Source: Bacteroidales bacterium UBA5072
Lineage (GTDB): Bacteria > Bacteroidota > Bacteroidia > Bacteroidales > UBA10428
Direction of reading: 5' to 3'
Assembly: GCA_002415855.1 (NCBI GenBank)
Contig: DIAS01000101.1
Coordinates: 1-40,728 of the forward strand
DNA length: 40,728 bases
Part shown: positions 23,811 through 33,007 of the stretch, piece after piece
Layout: every line of letters begins with the position of its first letter
Position numbering within the stretch: position 1 is the stretch's first letter
Made by a program: the position numbers and the translations under genes
Notes under the pieces: generated by a model
The model's input: the letters and a program-made list of their open reading frames with translations, nothing else
What the model was told of the DNA's origin: nothing
The model's database searches: none

Positions 23811-24686
23811 ATGATACAATCAATGACCGGATATGGCACTGCTTCATGTGAGTTGGGAGAGAAGGTGGCCACTATCGAAATAAAATCACTTAACAGCAAA
23901 CAACTCGATGTTTATCTCAGGATGCCGAACAATTACCGTGACCGGGAAATGGAAATGCGCATTGAACTGGCAAACCGGTTAAAAAGGGGTAAGATCGAGG
24001 TCAACTTCAACCTGGATTTCAAAGAAGGAAAGCACGCCACAAAAATAAACGCAGGCATTGTGCAAAATTATTACAGGCAGTTGAAGGCCATCGCGGATGA
24101 ATTAGGTATACCCCAGGGAGAAACCATGCTGCAGGCCGTTTTGCGAATGCCCGACGCCCTGAACAACGAAAAGGAGCAGGTAGATCCCGCTGAATCAACC
24201 AGGCTGCTGGAGGTTCTTTCTTCCGCCATCAATGAGGTTGAACTGTACAGGAATACAGAAGGATCCGCAATGGCTGCCGATATAGCAAAACGTATCAGGT
24301 TGATTGAATCATTCCTGGAGCAGGTTGAACCTTTTGAAAAGGACAGGTTGCAGGCGATCCGCAACAAACTTGACAGTTCTCTGCTTGAATTCATACCTCA
24401 GGAAAGTCTGGATAAAAACCGCTACGAACAGGAACTGATCTACTATCTTGAAAAGCTCGACATTTCAGAGGAAAAGACACGTCTGCTTCATCACCTGCGC
24501 TATTTTCTCGAGGTTATGGAAGAAACCGACCAGGTAGGCCGGAAACTCGGATTTGTTGCCCAGGAGATCGGCAGGGAGATCAATACCATTGGATCAAAAG
24601 CCAGTCATTCAGGAATACAAAAACTTGTGGTCCTGATGAAAGATGAGCTTGAAAAGATCAAAGAACAACTTATGAACGTTTTGTGA
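23811..24686 (+). CDS. yicC: YicC/YloC family endoribonuclease
   Basis: 291 residues, family length. MIQSMTGYGTAS at the start is the hallmark of YicC_N; KSLNSKQLDVYLRMP follows, and the DUF1732 C-terminal half has DKNRYEQELIYYLEKLDISEEKTRLLHHLRYF and the end GREINTIGSKASHSGIQKLVVLMKDELEKIKEQL. Members are endoribonucleases; E. coli YicC was linked to RyhB turnover. The cluster with gmk (4-base gap) is common in many bacteria. First gene of a tight set of four. Confidence 0.93.
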   Translation: MIQSMTGYGTASCELGEKVATIEIKSLNSKQLDVYLRMPNNYRDREMEMRIELANRLKRGKIEVNFNLDFKEGKHATKINAGIVQNYYRQLKAIADELGIPQGETMLQAVLRMPDALNNEKEQVDPAESTRLLEVLSSAINEVELYRNTEGSAMAADIAKRIRLIESFLEQVEPFEKDRLQAIRNKLDSSLLEFIPQESLDKNRYEQELIYYLEKLDISEEKTRLLHHLRYFLEVMEETDQVGRKLGFVAQEIGREINTIGSKASHSGIQKLVVLMKDELEKIKEQLMNVL

Positions 24687-24690
24687 GGCT

Positions 24691-25272
24691 ATGAACGGGA
24701 AAGTTATTATTATCTCAGCTCCATCAGGAGCCGGTAAGACCACTATCGTGAAACACCTGCTCGGCATTAAGGATTTCAGGCTTGCCTTTTCGGTCTCTGC
24801 CTGCACACGACCTGCCCGTGAAGGAGAAGTCGACGGACGTGATTATTATTTCATATCGGTGGACCGGTTCAAAAACATGATTGAGGATGGCGCCTTTGTT
24901 GAATGGGAAGAAGTTTACAAGAACAGCTATTACGGAACACTGAAATCTGAAGTCGACCGCATCTGGAAGACGGACCATCATGTTCTGTTCGATGTTGACG
25001 TTATGGGCGGTATAAACCTCAAGAACAAGTATAGAGATAAAGCACTCGCAATTTTTGTGATGCCCCCTTCGGTTGAGGTACTGAAAAAACGCCTTGAGCA
25101 GAGGGGAAGTGAAACGGAAGAAAAAATAAGGAACCGGGTTAACAAAGCAGCACTGGAGATGAAATTTATGAGAAAATTTGATGTTGCCCTGCTGAATGAT
25201 GATCTCAAAACTGCGCTTGAAGAAGCCGAGCGACTTGTTTCCGGCTTCCTGGCCAAACCCCCGGAAGTATGA
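24691..25272 (+). CDS. gmk: Guanylate kinase
   Basis: 193 residues. It phosphorylates GMP to GDP with ATP. The P-loop APSGAGKTT is at 10-18; SACTRPAREGEVDGRDYYFIS and FVEWEEVYKNSYYGT bind GMP; IRNRVNKAALEM belongs to the C-terminal lid/helix region. Its stop overlaps the nadD ATG (ATGA at 25269-25272), so translation is coupled. Confidence 0.97.
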   Translation: MNGKVIIISAPSGAGKTTIVKHLLGIKDFRLAFSVSACTRPAREGEVDGRDYYFISVDRFKNMIEDGAFVEWEEVYKNSYYGTLKSEVDRIWKTDHHVLFDVDVMGGINLKNKYRDKALAIFVMPPSVEVLKKRLEQRGSETEEKIRNRVNKAALEMKFMRKFDVALLNDDLKTALEEAERLVSGFLAKPPEV

Positions 25273-25841
25273 AAACCGGACTTTTTTTTGGTTCCTTTAA
25301 TCCTGTTCACATCGGTCACATGGCTATCGCCAATTATATGATCGAGTTTACGGACCTCGAGCAGTTGTGGTTTGTGATCAGTCCTCAAAATCCTCTTAAA
25401 AAGAAAGTCACACTCCTTGAAGACCACAAACGACGTACACTGCTCGAAACCGCCCTGCAGGATGATGACCGATTCAGGGTTTGCGATATTGAATTCCGGC
25501 TGCCAAAACCTTCTTACACCATCGACACGCTGACTTACCTAAATGAGCTTTATCCGAAAAATGATCTTATCCTGATCATGGGATCCGACGGACTGGCCAC
25601 TTTCGGCAAGTGGAAAAATTATAGGGAAATTGAGCAGCAATACACCCGGTATGTTTATCCCCGTCCCGGCTACCCTGTCGTTCAGGAGGAGCATGAAAAC
25701 ATCCGTATCTTTGATGCGCCGTTGATGGAAATATCCTCCACCTTCATACGGCGGGCCTTGAAACAAAAGAAAAACATCAGTTATTTTTTACCTCACGGGG
25801 TATTTGAGTATATACGAGAGATGCACTTTTACGAGAAATGA
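25269..25841 (+). CDS. nadD: Nicotinate-nucleotide adenylyltransferase
   Basis: 190 residues. It joins nicotinate mononucleotide and ATP to deamido-NAD. GSFNPVHIGHMAIA (8-21) holds the HIGH nucleotidyltransferase motif; SPQNPLKKK, PSYTIDTL, LIMGSDGLATFGKWKNYREI and the C-terminal ISSTFIRR are the NadD signature elements. Start overlaps the gmk stop and its own stop overlaps the start of the next gene (ATGA at 25838-25841). Confidence 0.96.
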   Translation: MKTGLFFGSFNPVHIGHMAIANYMIEFTDLEQLWFVISPQNPLKKKVTLLEDHKRRTLLETALQDDDRFRVCDIEFRLPKPSYTIDTLTYLNELYPKNDLILIMGSDGLATFGKWKNYREIEQQYTRYVYPRPGYPVVQEEHENIRIFDAPLMEISSTFIRRALKQKKNISYFLPHGVFEYIREMHFYEK

Positions 25842-27664
25842 AGTCAAGATTTACTTTCCTGTTCACCTGTGTTATTTACTGGATACTGGTCTTTGCAGTT
25901 ACAAGGGTCCTTTTCCTGCTGTATCACTGGCATTTTACCATTCAGTTCCCGCTTAAGGATATTATCGGTATTTTCAGCCATGGATTCGTCCTCGATCTGT
26001 CAGCAACGGCTTATGTGCTTATTTTTCCGCTGGTTGTCCTGATACTCACCTCATTTGCCTCTGGAAAACTTGTTTCCCGGATCCTTCGCATTTACATGCT
26101 GTTGATGCTGATTTTAGTGATAATTGTAACCCTCGTGGATTTTGAGATATACAAGTACTGGGGTATGCGGCTCGACAATACAGCGCTCAGGTTTATCGGG
26201 AAGCCAAAGGAAATGCTGGCATCAACCAGTTGGTTTACTGCAACACTTTTGTTCCTGGCACTTATCTTCCTTACCTGGCTCTTTTTCCTTCCTTACCGGA
26301 AGTTTGCGGAAAGAATTCTGATGAAGGCACAAAAACCGAGATGGATGGGACTGGTAATATTCACCCTGCTGGTGCCTGTTATGTTTGTTGCTGTACGTGG
26401 TGGAACCGGGATTGCTCCGGTGAGTGTTTCCCGTGTTTATTTTCACCCGGACCCTTTTCCAAATCAGGCCGCCATTAATGTTCTCTGGAATACCGGTCAT
26501 TCCCTGCTTGAAAAGAAGGACATGCCCAATCCCTATAAGACTATGGATGACCAGACGTCGAAACAGTACCTCAGTGAACTTTTTGCCGAAGATACGACTG
26601 CTGTTGCCATGCTGAAAACATCGCGACCCAATGTGATCCTTGTGATCCTGGAAAGCTTCACCGCCAAATTGATTGAACCGCTGGGAGGGCTAGCCGGGGT
26701 TACACCACAATTTAACAAGTTATCCGGCGAAAGCATCTTCTTCACCAATTTCTATGCCAATGATTCCCGTACCGATAAAAGCATCGTATCGATTTTAAGC
26801 GGGTACCCGGCGCTCGGAAAGGTTTCTATCATAAAATTCCCCAATAAAACCCAGAAACTGGGGATCCTGTCACGCGAACTTGGACAGGCCGGCTACCGAA
26901 CATCATTTTATTACGGTGGTGACATCGATTTCGCCAATATGCGCTCTTACCTGGTCAATGGCAGGTTTCATGATATTGTTGAGGTTTCTGATTTCAGCAG
27001 CAAGCAACAGACCGGCCGCTGGGGAGTTCATGACCAGCATACCTTTCAGCGGTTGTATGAAGAATGTGATACTGCAAGCGGACCGTTTTTTAAGGTACTG
27101 CTTACCCTCAGCAACCATGAACCTTTTGATATTCCCGTGAAACAAAGATTCGGCAGCAAAACCATCGACGCCAGGGTCAGCAACACCGCTTACTATACCG
27201 ACAGTTGCCTTGGTGACTTCATTCAGAAAGCAAAAAAAGCTACCTGGTGGAACAACACCCTCATCATCATGACGGCTGATCACGGCACCCTGTTCCCGGG
27301 CAAAACAATCGTTTATTATCCTGAAAAATACAGGATCCCCATGATATGGACCGGAGGTGCCATCCAATCCGATACGCTGATCTCAACCTATTGTTCCCAG
27401 TCCGATCTGGCCAGGACCCTGCTCGACCAGCTCGGCATTGATGCATCAGCATACCCGCTCAGCAAGGACATTTTCAGGTCCAGGCATCAATTTGCATTTT
27501 ATGAATACAGCAACAGCTATGGCATGGTATCTGATTCGGGAAATTATGTTTATGACTATGATCAGAAAAAAGTTATCCTGAACCATGGGACCGTGTCCGG
27601 TTATTTTCTCCGGAGCGGCCAGGCCATGCAGCAGGAGGTGTATGATGTTTTCCTGAGGAACTGA
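25838..27664 (+). CDS. LtaS-like membrane sulfatase-fold transferase (alkaline phosphatase superfamily)
   Basis: 608 residues. Five transmembrane helices (about 7-30, 45-70, 82-101, 132-152, 170-187) precede a sulfatase-fold domain (about 262-580) outside the inner membrane. Metal-site residues can be assigned by comparison with S. aureus LtaS: Glu272 in VILVILESFT, the candidate nucleophile Thr312 in DSRTDKS, and Asp481-His482 in MTADHG. LtaS enzymes polymerise glycerol phosphate on glycolipid; Gram-negative relatives transfer phosphoglycerol or phosphoethanolamine to glycans or lipids. The donor here is not known. Its ATGA overlap with nadD ties an envelope enzyme to a nucleotide/NAD operon; the GT4 gene follows 25 bases later. 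Confidence 0.9.
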   Translation: MKSRFTFLFTCVIYWILVFAVTRVLFLLYHWHFTIQFPLKDIIGIFSHGFVLDLSATAYVLIFPLVVLILTSFASGKLVSRILRIYMLLMLILVIIVTLVDFEIYKYWGMRLDNTALRFIGKPKEMLASTSWFTATLLFLALIFLTWLFFLPYRKFAERILMKAQKPRWMGLVIFTLLVPVMFVAVRGGTGIAPVSVSRVYFHPDPFPNQAAINVLWNTGHSLLEKKDMPNPYKTMDDQTSKQYLSELFAEDTTAVAMLKTSRPNVILVILESFTAKLIEPLGGLAGVTPQFNKLSGESIFFTNFYANDSRTDKSIVSILSGYPALGKVSIIKFPNKTQKLGILSRELGQAGYRTSFYYGGDIDFANMRSYLVNGRFHDIVEVSDFSSKQQTGRWGVHDQHTFQRLYEECDTASGPFFKVLLTLSNHEPFDIPVKQRFGSKTIDARVSNTAYYTDSCLGDFIQKAKKATWWNNTLIIMTADHGTLFPGKTIVYYPEKYRIPMIWTGGAIQSDTLISTYCSQSDLARTLLDQLGIDASAYPLSKDIFRSRHQFAFYEYSNSYGMVSDSGNYVYDYDQKKVILNHGTVSGYFLRSGQAMQQEVYDVFLRN

Positions 27665-27689
27665 GCGGATAAAAGCCGAGAAACGGATC

Positions 27690-28775
27690 ATGAAAATCAG
27701 AACACTCATTATAAGCCACATCAAAGACAATGCACCCTCGAGACCCGATGCCGGACTGGTTATCGGACTGCATCAAAGGGGCATAGAGGTAGATGTCATG
27801 ATTCCGGCAGACTCTTATTATATCAGGCAATTCGGGGAGCTGGGAATCCGGGTGATCCCTTCCCACCCCGACAGGAAGTTCAGCTTTAAAACCATCCTGA
27901 GTATCCGTCGTGAGATCAGGAAAAGAAAATATCATATCATTCACCTGTTCAATACCAAAGCCATTGTGAACGGATCACTGGCCGCATGCTGCCTTCCGGT
28001 CAAGGTGATAGCCTACCGCGGTGCGGCTGGCATGTACTGGTATGATCCCACAGCCTGGCTGTCGCATCTGAATCCCCGGATTGACATTATGGTATGCAAT
28101 TCATACTTTGTGCAGCAACACATGCAGCGGCAACTGCTACTCAGGCCCTCCCGGGCGGTGATGATACACAAAGGCATGAATCCGGAATGGTTCAGTGATG
28201 TAGTTCCCATAAGCCGGAAAGAGCTTGGCATTCCCGATGAAGCATTGATTGCCGGATGTGTGGCCAACGTCCGCCGCATCAAAGGAGTGCATTATCTGCT
28301 CGAAGCCACCCACCACCTCAACCCTGTTTTGCCTGTTCATATACTGCTTATCGGCTCAGGAATGGATTCACCCGATTACATGCGGCTTATCCGAACGAGT
28401 CCGTTTAAAGACAGGATACACATTCTGGGATACAGAAAGGATGTGTACCAGGTTATTGCTGCATGTGACCTTTACATTCAGCCATCACTCAGTGAAAGCC
28501 TTAGCCGGAGCGTAATGGAGGCAATGTGCATGGGAATCCCCTGCATTGTTTCGGATGTTGGCGGCCTGGTTGAACTTGTGGACCACGAGAAATCGGGTCT
28601 GGTGGTGCAACGGGGCAACGGAAAAGCCATTGCGGAAGCCATAGAGCGACTTGCAGGCGAGCCCGGATTAAGAAAGACCTTTGCGGAAGAAGGAATTAAA
28701 CGGATGAAGCTGATCTTTTCGGTGGACAATATGGTCACCCGTACAAAAGAACTCTACGAAAAGCTGGTCAGCTGA
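27690..28775 (+). CDS. Glycosyltransferase, GT4 type
   Basis: 361 residues with a GT-B fold: an N-terminal half with HIIHLFNTKAIVNGSLAA and VKVIAYRGAAG, and a C-terminal GT4 half with VANVRRIKGVHYLLEA, LLIGSGMDSPDY, ILGYRKDV and QPSLSESLSRSVMEAMCMGIPCIVSDVGGLVELV, the E-x7-E region that binds the sugar nucleotide. Probably cytoplasmic and acting on lipid-linked glycans of the envelope. It follows the LtaS-like gene and shares its last eight bases with the opposite ABC exporter gene. Confidence 0.92.
   Translation: MKIRTLIISHIKDNAPSRPDAGLVIGLHQRGIEVDVMIPADSYYIRQFGELGIRVIPSHPDRKFSFKTILSIRREIRKRKYHIIHLFNTKAIVNGSLAACCLPVKVIAYRGAAGMYWYDPTAWLSHLNPRIDIMVCNSYFVQQHMQRQLLLRPSRAVMIHKGMNPEWFSDVVPISRKELGIPDEALIAGCVANVRRIKGVHYLLEATHHLNPVLPVHILLIGSGMDSPDYMRLIRTSPFKDRIHILGYRKDVYQVIAACDLYIQPSLSESLSRSVMEAMCMGIPCIVSDVGGLVELVDHEKSGLVVQRGNGKAIAEAIERLAGEPGLRKTFAEEGIKRMKLIFSVDNMVTRTKELYEKLVS
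28768..28775. other. Shared palindromic double stop of two convergent genes
   Basis: TCAGCTGA is its own reverse complement. On the plus strand it ends the GT4 gene (AGC TGA), on the minus strand the exporter (AGC TGA); both proteins end in Ser. The genes overlap by exactly these eight bases. Confidence 0.9.
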
Positions 28776-30612
28776 AGTACTGCATGTTGTAAAACTTGCG
28801 GTATTCGCCATTGGCAGCAAGCAAATCCTCATGCCCCCCCCTTTCAACGATCACGCCATTCTGCAGTACAAATATCTCATCGGCATGGACAATGGTTGAG
28901 AGCCGGTGTGCGATCACAATGGAGGTACGGTTCTCCATAAGCTTTGTTAAAGCGTCCTGAACCAGTTTCTCTGATTCGGTATCCAATGCCGAGGTAGCTT
29001 CATCCAGGATCAGGATGGGAGGATTTTTAAGCACGGCCCGGGCAATGCTGATCCTTTGCCGCTGCCCGCCTGAAAGCTTGCTGCCCCGGTCACCGATGGT
29101 GGCATAATACCCACCCTCAACCGCTTCGATGAACTCATGGGCATGCGCCACACGGGCGGCATTGATAACCTCTTCCTCCGAGGCATGGTCGACCCCAAAA
29201 GCAATGTTGTTGAAGAATGTATCATTGAAAAGGATTGGCTCCTGGTTGACTATACCCATGAGGCCCCGTAAATCACTGATCTTCAGGTCACGGATGTCAC
29301 GGCCATCGATGAGGATCTGGCCGTCTTCCACATCGTAAAACCTCGGCAGCAGATCTACCAGCGTGGATTTTCCCGAGCCGGAATGACCCACAAGGGCAAT
29401 CGTTTTCCCTTTTTCCAGCACGATGTTGATATTGTTCAGCACCATGTCAGTTTTGTACCTGAAGGACACATGCCTGTATTCCACGGACTGGTGGAACTTT
29501 TTTACAGCTCTGGCATCAGGTCTCTCTGTTACAGCCGGAACAGTATTCAGTATCCTGTTGATCCTCTCCATGGAGGCCAGACCTTTCTGAACGCTGTAGT
29601 ATTCCTGCGAGAAGGATTTGGCCGGATTGATAATGGTATAGAAAATAGCGATATAGGCCAGGAATTGTGCGGCACTGAGAAAATTACTGCCTCCCAGGAT
29701 CAGATTTCCGCCAAAACACATCACGATGACAATCACTGCAGTTCCCAGCAATTCGCTGAGCGGGTGCGCCAGGTACCTGCGTTTCAGGATCCGGTTCATG
29801 ATCCGCCGGTATTCTTCCGTTTCGCGGTGAAACCTTGCTGTAATTTTCTGCTCGGCATTGAATGCCTTTATGACCCGCAGTCCGCCCAGTGTTTCCTCAA
29901 TGGTGCTGAGCAGTTCTCCCATTTTGTTCTGACCGGCCAGCGACCTCTTCTTGAGCGATTTTCCAATCCGCCCGATGATCAGGGTGACCACCGGGAACAA
30001 AACAAATACGAACAACGTGAGCTGCCAGCTCATGATAATCATAATAATAACCGCAACCAGGATAATAACGGGGTTTTTCAGAAGCATATCGAGTGAATTC
30101 ATAATGGATGCCTCCACCTCCTGCACGTCGCCTGTGATCCTCGACATGATGTCTCCCTTGTGCTCCTCGGTGAAAAAGCCGATCGGAAGGGAAACCGTTT
30201 TCTCAAAGATCTCGTTGCGTATGTCACGGATTACAGAATTACGCAAGAATATGATCTTATAGTTGGCCAGGTATGTAAAACCCACCTTGAAAAAAACCAT
30301 CAGTATCAGGAATAAACCGATATAAATCAAGGCAATGGTACCGCCATGGGTTTCCGACACACGGGTGATCAGGCTGTAAATATTGTGCAGCATGGCATCC
30401 TTGAATTCATCAAAGCTTCCCATACAGTCACGCAGCGGAAGGATACCATAAACAGGATCAGTGAGCCCGAATAAAATATTCAGGATTGGTATCATGGTAA
30501 CTATGGAGAAAACATTGAAGAATGCGCTGATAAAATTAAAGGTCAGATTAAGCCACAGGTACTTCTTGTAAGGTGGCACATAACGCAACATTACCCGGAA
30601 AAACTCTTTCAT
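28768..30612 (-). CDS. ABC exporter, MsbA-like (fused permease and ATPase)
   Basis: 614 residues from the ATG at 30612; the longer frame to 30636 would start inside a TACATTTG promoter box, so I prefer the shorter start. Six transmembrane helices in the first ~320 residues (LIYIGLFLILMVFFKVGF and others), then the ATPase: Walker A GHSGSGKST, Q-loop NQEPILFNDT, signature LSGGQRQR, Walker B ILILDEATSALD, switch His in IAHRLST. MsbA-type exporters flip lipid A or other lipids and drugs across the inner membrane. With glycosyltransferases on both sides a lipid-linked glycan substrate is plausible but not proven. Confidence 0.93.
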   Translation of the reverse strand: MKEFFRVMLRYVPPYKKYLWLNLTFNFISAFFNVFSIVTMIPILNILFGLTDPVYGILPLRDCMGSFDEFKDAMLHNIYSLITRVSETHGGTIALIYIGLFLILMVFFKVGFTYLANYKIIFLRNSVIRDIRNEIFEKTVSLPIGFFTEEHKGDIMSRITGDVQEVEASIMNSLDMLLKNPVIILVAVIIMIIMSWQLTLFVFVLFPVVTLIIGRIGKSLKKRSLAGQNKMGELLSTIEETLGGLRVIKAFNAEQKITARFHRETEEYRRIMNRILKRRYLAHPLSELLGTAVIVIVMCFGGNLILGGSNFLSAAQFLAYIAIFYTIINPAKSFSQEYYSVQKGLASMERINRILNTVPAVTERPDARAVKKFHQSVEYRHVSFRYKTDMVLNNINIVLEKGKTIALVGHSGSGKSTLVDLLPRFYDVEDGQILIDGRDIRDLKISDLRGLMGIVNQEPILFNDTFFNNIAFGVDHASEEEVINAARVAHAHEFIEAVEGGYYATIGDRGSKLSGGQRQRISIARAVLKNPPILILDEATSALDTESEKLVQDALTKLMENRTSIVIAHRLSTIVHADEIFVLQNGVIVERGGHEDLLAANGEYRKFYNMQYFS

Positions 30613-30633
30613 TTGCTCACACGAATTTCGCCC

Positions 30634-30641
30634 CAAATGTA
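30634..30641 (-). promoter_or_regulatory. -7 promoter box (TACATTTG) for the ABC exporter
   Basis: On the minus strand TACATTTG matches TAnnTTTG; the ATG at 30612 follows after about 21 bases. It decides the start of the exporter gene. Confidence 0.5.
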
Positions 30642-30716
30642 TGAACTATTTTAGAACCTCCCGGTTGATCTGTTCATAATCAGGAAAATTTATTGATATT
30701 TGACTTTTAAAAGCCA

Positions 30717-32156
30717 TTGAAGCGCATCCGTTCCATATGGGTACTGGCAGGATTTCTGGGACTCTCCGTTATCCTCCGTTTCTTTTCCTTCTTCCCTACT
30801 CTGGTTAGCCACGACGAAGGAACCTACTTTGTCATTGCACGGGAGATCTTCCTCGGGAAGATTTACTTTGTTGATCTTGTTGATACAAAACCTATCGGAT
30901 TGTTCCTTATCCTCGGACTCTTTATCAGGTTTATCAGTTCCTCGATCTTCCTGATCAGGATGTTTACTGCACTTGTGGTGGCCGTTACAGCCTATGTCAT
31001 CTATAAGATCAGTCTGCATGAACAGGGAGAACAAAAGCCAGCCATTGCTTCCGGAATCATTTATATTTTTTTCGTTTCCGTATGGGCGTATTTCGGCAGT
31101 TTTGTAAATCCCGAACTTTTCTACCTTTTGTTCACCGCACTGGCATTTTATGTTTTCATCCGGGCCAGCAGGCGTCAGGGATTTTTCCTTACAGGTCTCC
31201 TGCTTGGCATAGGCTTTATTCTTAAGTACGTTGTATTGTTTGACCTTGCAGCCTGGCTCCTGTTTTATTTTATCACCGCCCTGCTGCAGGATGACAGGAA
31301 GGTTTTCTGGCATGCTTTTTCCAACAGCGCTGTTGCCTGTGTTGCATTCCTGATCCCGTTCGGTTTGATCATCTTGTACTACCGGCATATCGGTCACCTG
31401 AAGGAGCTGTGGTTTTATTCTTTTGGGGTTACCAGCCGCATCCCCGTTGAACGCAGCCCTGGAAATGTATTGGTTTATATCGTCGACTTTCACCTCCGGT
31501 TCCTGCCAATCCTGTTATTCTTTTATTATGTACTGTTCAGGTTGAAAAAAAAAGCGGAGAATCCCTTCTTTTCACCACGGTTCTACGGCGTCTGGTGCCT
31601 GATGGTCTTGCTTGCAGTGGTACTTCCGGGAAAGTCATTCGGGCATTATTTCATTCAACTCATGCTGCCCGTCAGCCTTGTAGCCGGCTGTTTTTTTAGC
31701 GATTCACTGGCAAAGCCACGCTGGATTAATAATATGATAGGATATCCGGTAGGGCCGGCGGTGATTTCAGCCCTGATATTGGTCTTGCTTGTCATTCAGA
31801 AACGTGATTACTACGACAAGCCTGACATCCCGAAAGAAGTTGCCTGCTATCTTAAGCCCCTGCTCAAACCGGACGACCAGATCTACACCGGTAATTACCA
31901 GCAGGTTTTGTATTACCTGCTGAAAAAGGACTGCCCGGTAAAATATGTTCACCGCACCCTTATGTGCGATCCTGAACATCGTGCTGCCCTACAGGTTGAT
32001 CTCCCCAAAGAAATGAATGCACTTATGGAAAGGGACTTTGCATACATCCTCATGCAGGGGCCGTATTGCTATGAACCCATGAATGCATACCTCCGGCAGA
32101 ACTATGTCAGAATCAGGGATTTCCCGGACAATGTAACAATCTATACGAAAAAGTAG
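30717..32156 (+). CDS. Membrane glycosyltransferase, GT39/ArnT-like
   Basis: 479 residues starting at a TTG; an in-frame stop lies three codons upstream (30708) and no ATG is near. About ten or more hydrophobic helices. The first outer loop has the family pair of acidic residues SHDEGTYFVIAREIFLGKIYFVDLVDTKPIG (DE and D-x-KP), used by polyprenyl-phosphate-dependent GT-C transferases; a hydrophilic C-terminal domain (about 370-479) follows. It likely moves a sugar from a lipid carrier to a lipid or protein acceptor on the periplasmic side. Divergent from the ABC exporter and next to an FkbM methyltransferase, it belongs to the envelope glycan block. Confidence 0.88.
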   Translation: MKRIRSIWVLAGFLGLSVILRFFSFFPTLVSHDEGTYFVIAREIFLGKIYFVDLVDTKPIGLFLILGLFIRFISSSIFLIRMFTALVVAVTAYVIYKISLHEQGEQKPAIASGIIYIFFVSVWAYFGSFVNPELFYLLFTALAFYVFIRASRRQGFFLTGLLLGIGFILKYVVLFDLAAWLLFYFITALLQDDRKVFWHAFSNSAVACVAFLIPFGLIILYYRHIGHLKELWFYSFGVTSRIPVERSPGNVLVYIVDFHLRFLPILLFFYYVLFRLKKKAENPFFSPRFYGVWCLMVLLAVVLPGKSFGHYFIQLMLPVSLVAGCFFSDSLAKPRWINNMIGYPVGPAVISALILVLLVIQKRDYYDKPDIPKEVACYLKPLLKPDDQIYTGNYQQVLYYLLKKDCPVKYVHRTLMCDPEHRAALQVDLPKEMNALMERDFAYILMQGPYCYEPMNAYLRQNYVRIRDFPDNVTIYTKK

Positions 32157-32168
32157 TATCTGAAATAC

Positions 32169-32190
32169 AATTGCTATATTTGCAGCAATT
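32169..32190 (+). promoter_or_regulatory. Promoter -7 box (TATATTTG) inside an inverted repeat upstream of the FkbM gene
   Basis: TATATTTG at 32175-32182 matches TAnnTTTG. It is flanked by AATTGC (32169-32174) and GCAATT (32185-32190), a perfect 6-base inverted repeat. The ATG is at 32227 after an AT-rich leader. Confidence 0.45.
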
Positions 32191-32226
32191 TTAATAACAG
32201 ATATTTATATATTATACTATTTATAT

Positions 32227-33003
32227 ATGGGAATTCGTCGCACCATCAACATGATCCGTAACCTGGAAAACTGGAACCACCACCTGTATTATAAATTCAG
32301 TGCTCAAAAATCGCCGTTTTTTGAATTCAGGCTGAGAAAGCACTCCGCTACCAGGGTACCGCGCATGGTACAGCATGAGTTCAAGGAGAGCGTATTTGAC
32401 GAGGTGTATGTTAAGAACCTGCCGAAGTCTATCCTGCAGGTGAACAGCCCGGTAATAATCGACATAGGTGCCAATGTGGGTTACTTTACGCTATATGCCG
32501 ACTTTAAATTCAAGAATCCGCAAATCTTTTCCTTCGAACCTGTGCGGCGGAATTTCGTTCTGCTGCAGGACAACCTGAAAGACCTGGACACAAGCCGTAT
32601 TCAAATCATCAACAAGGCAGTGAGTGATACCGAAGGTGAAATAGTCCTGAAGTTCAACAACGACCATGACATTACCACATCAGCCAGCATATTCGACAAT
32701 CAGCACGGCAGCGATGAGGAAAGGGTTGCATCCGTTACACTGCCGGGCCTGATGAAAGAATACAACCTGACGAAGATTGACCTGCTGAAGCTCGATTGTG
32801 AAGGGGCTGAATACGGGATTTTCTATAATACTCCGGGACAGGTGTTTGACGCGGTGAACTGCATTGCTTTGGAGACACACCAGGGGCCTGCAGGAAATGA
32901 GAACACGGTTGCACTTGCCGGTTATCTCGAGGGCCTTGGCTTCAGGGTAAAGCACAGGCCCTTTTTCATCTGGGCATACAAATCACCTGAGTTTTGGAGA
33001 TGA
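32227..33003 (+). CDS. FkbM family methyltransferase
   Basis: 258 residues. The SAM-binding motif VIIDIGANVGYFTLY is at 76-90, FSFEPVRRNFVLLQDNL follows, and IDLLKLDCEGAEYGIF marks motif IV of the FkbM group. These enzymes O-methylate sugars or related acceptors; in Bacteroidota they are common in surface glycan clusters. The N-terminal ~70 residues are charged and could bind the acceptor. Neighbouring glycosyltransferases support a glycan substrate. Convergent with purB, 4 bases apart. Confidence 0.9.
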   Translation: MGIRRTINMIRNLENWNHHLYYKFSAQKSPFFEFRLRKHSATRVPRMVQHEFKESVFDEVYVKNLPKSILQVNSPVIIDIGANVGYFTLYADFKFKNPQIFSFEPVRRNFVLLQDNLKDLDTSRIQIINKAVSDTEGEIVLKFNNDHDITTSASIFDNQHGSDEERVASVTLPGLMKEYNLTKIDLLKLDCEGAEYGIFYNTPGQVFDAVNCIALETHQGPAGNENTVALAGYLEGLGFRVKHRPFFIWAYKSPEFWR

Positions 33004-33007
33004 TGCT

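Noticed and set aside
30690..31493. 267-codon minus-strand open frame opposite the GT39-like gene
   Set aside because: Its product is polar low-complexity sequence typical of the reverse complement of membrane-protein codons; the plus strand has clear family motifs.
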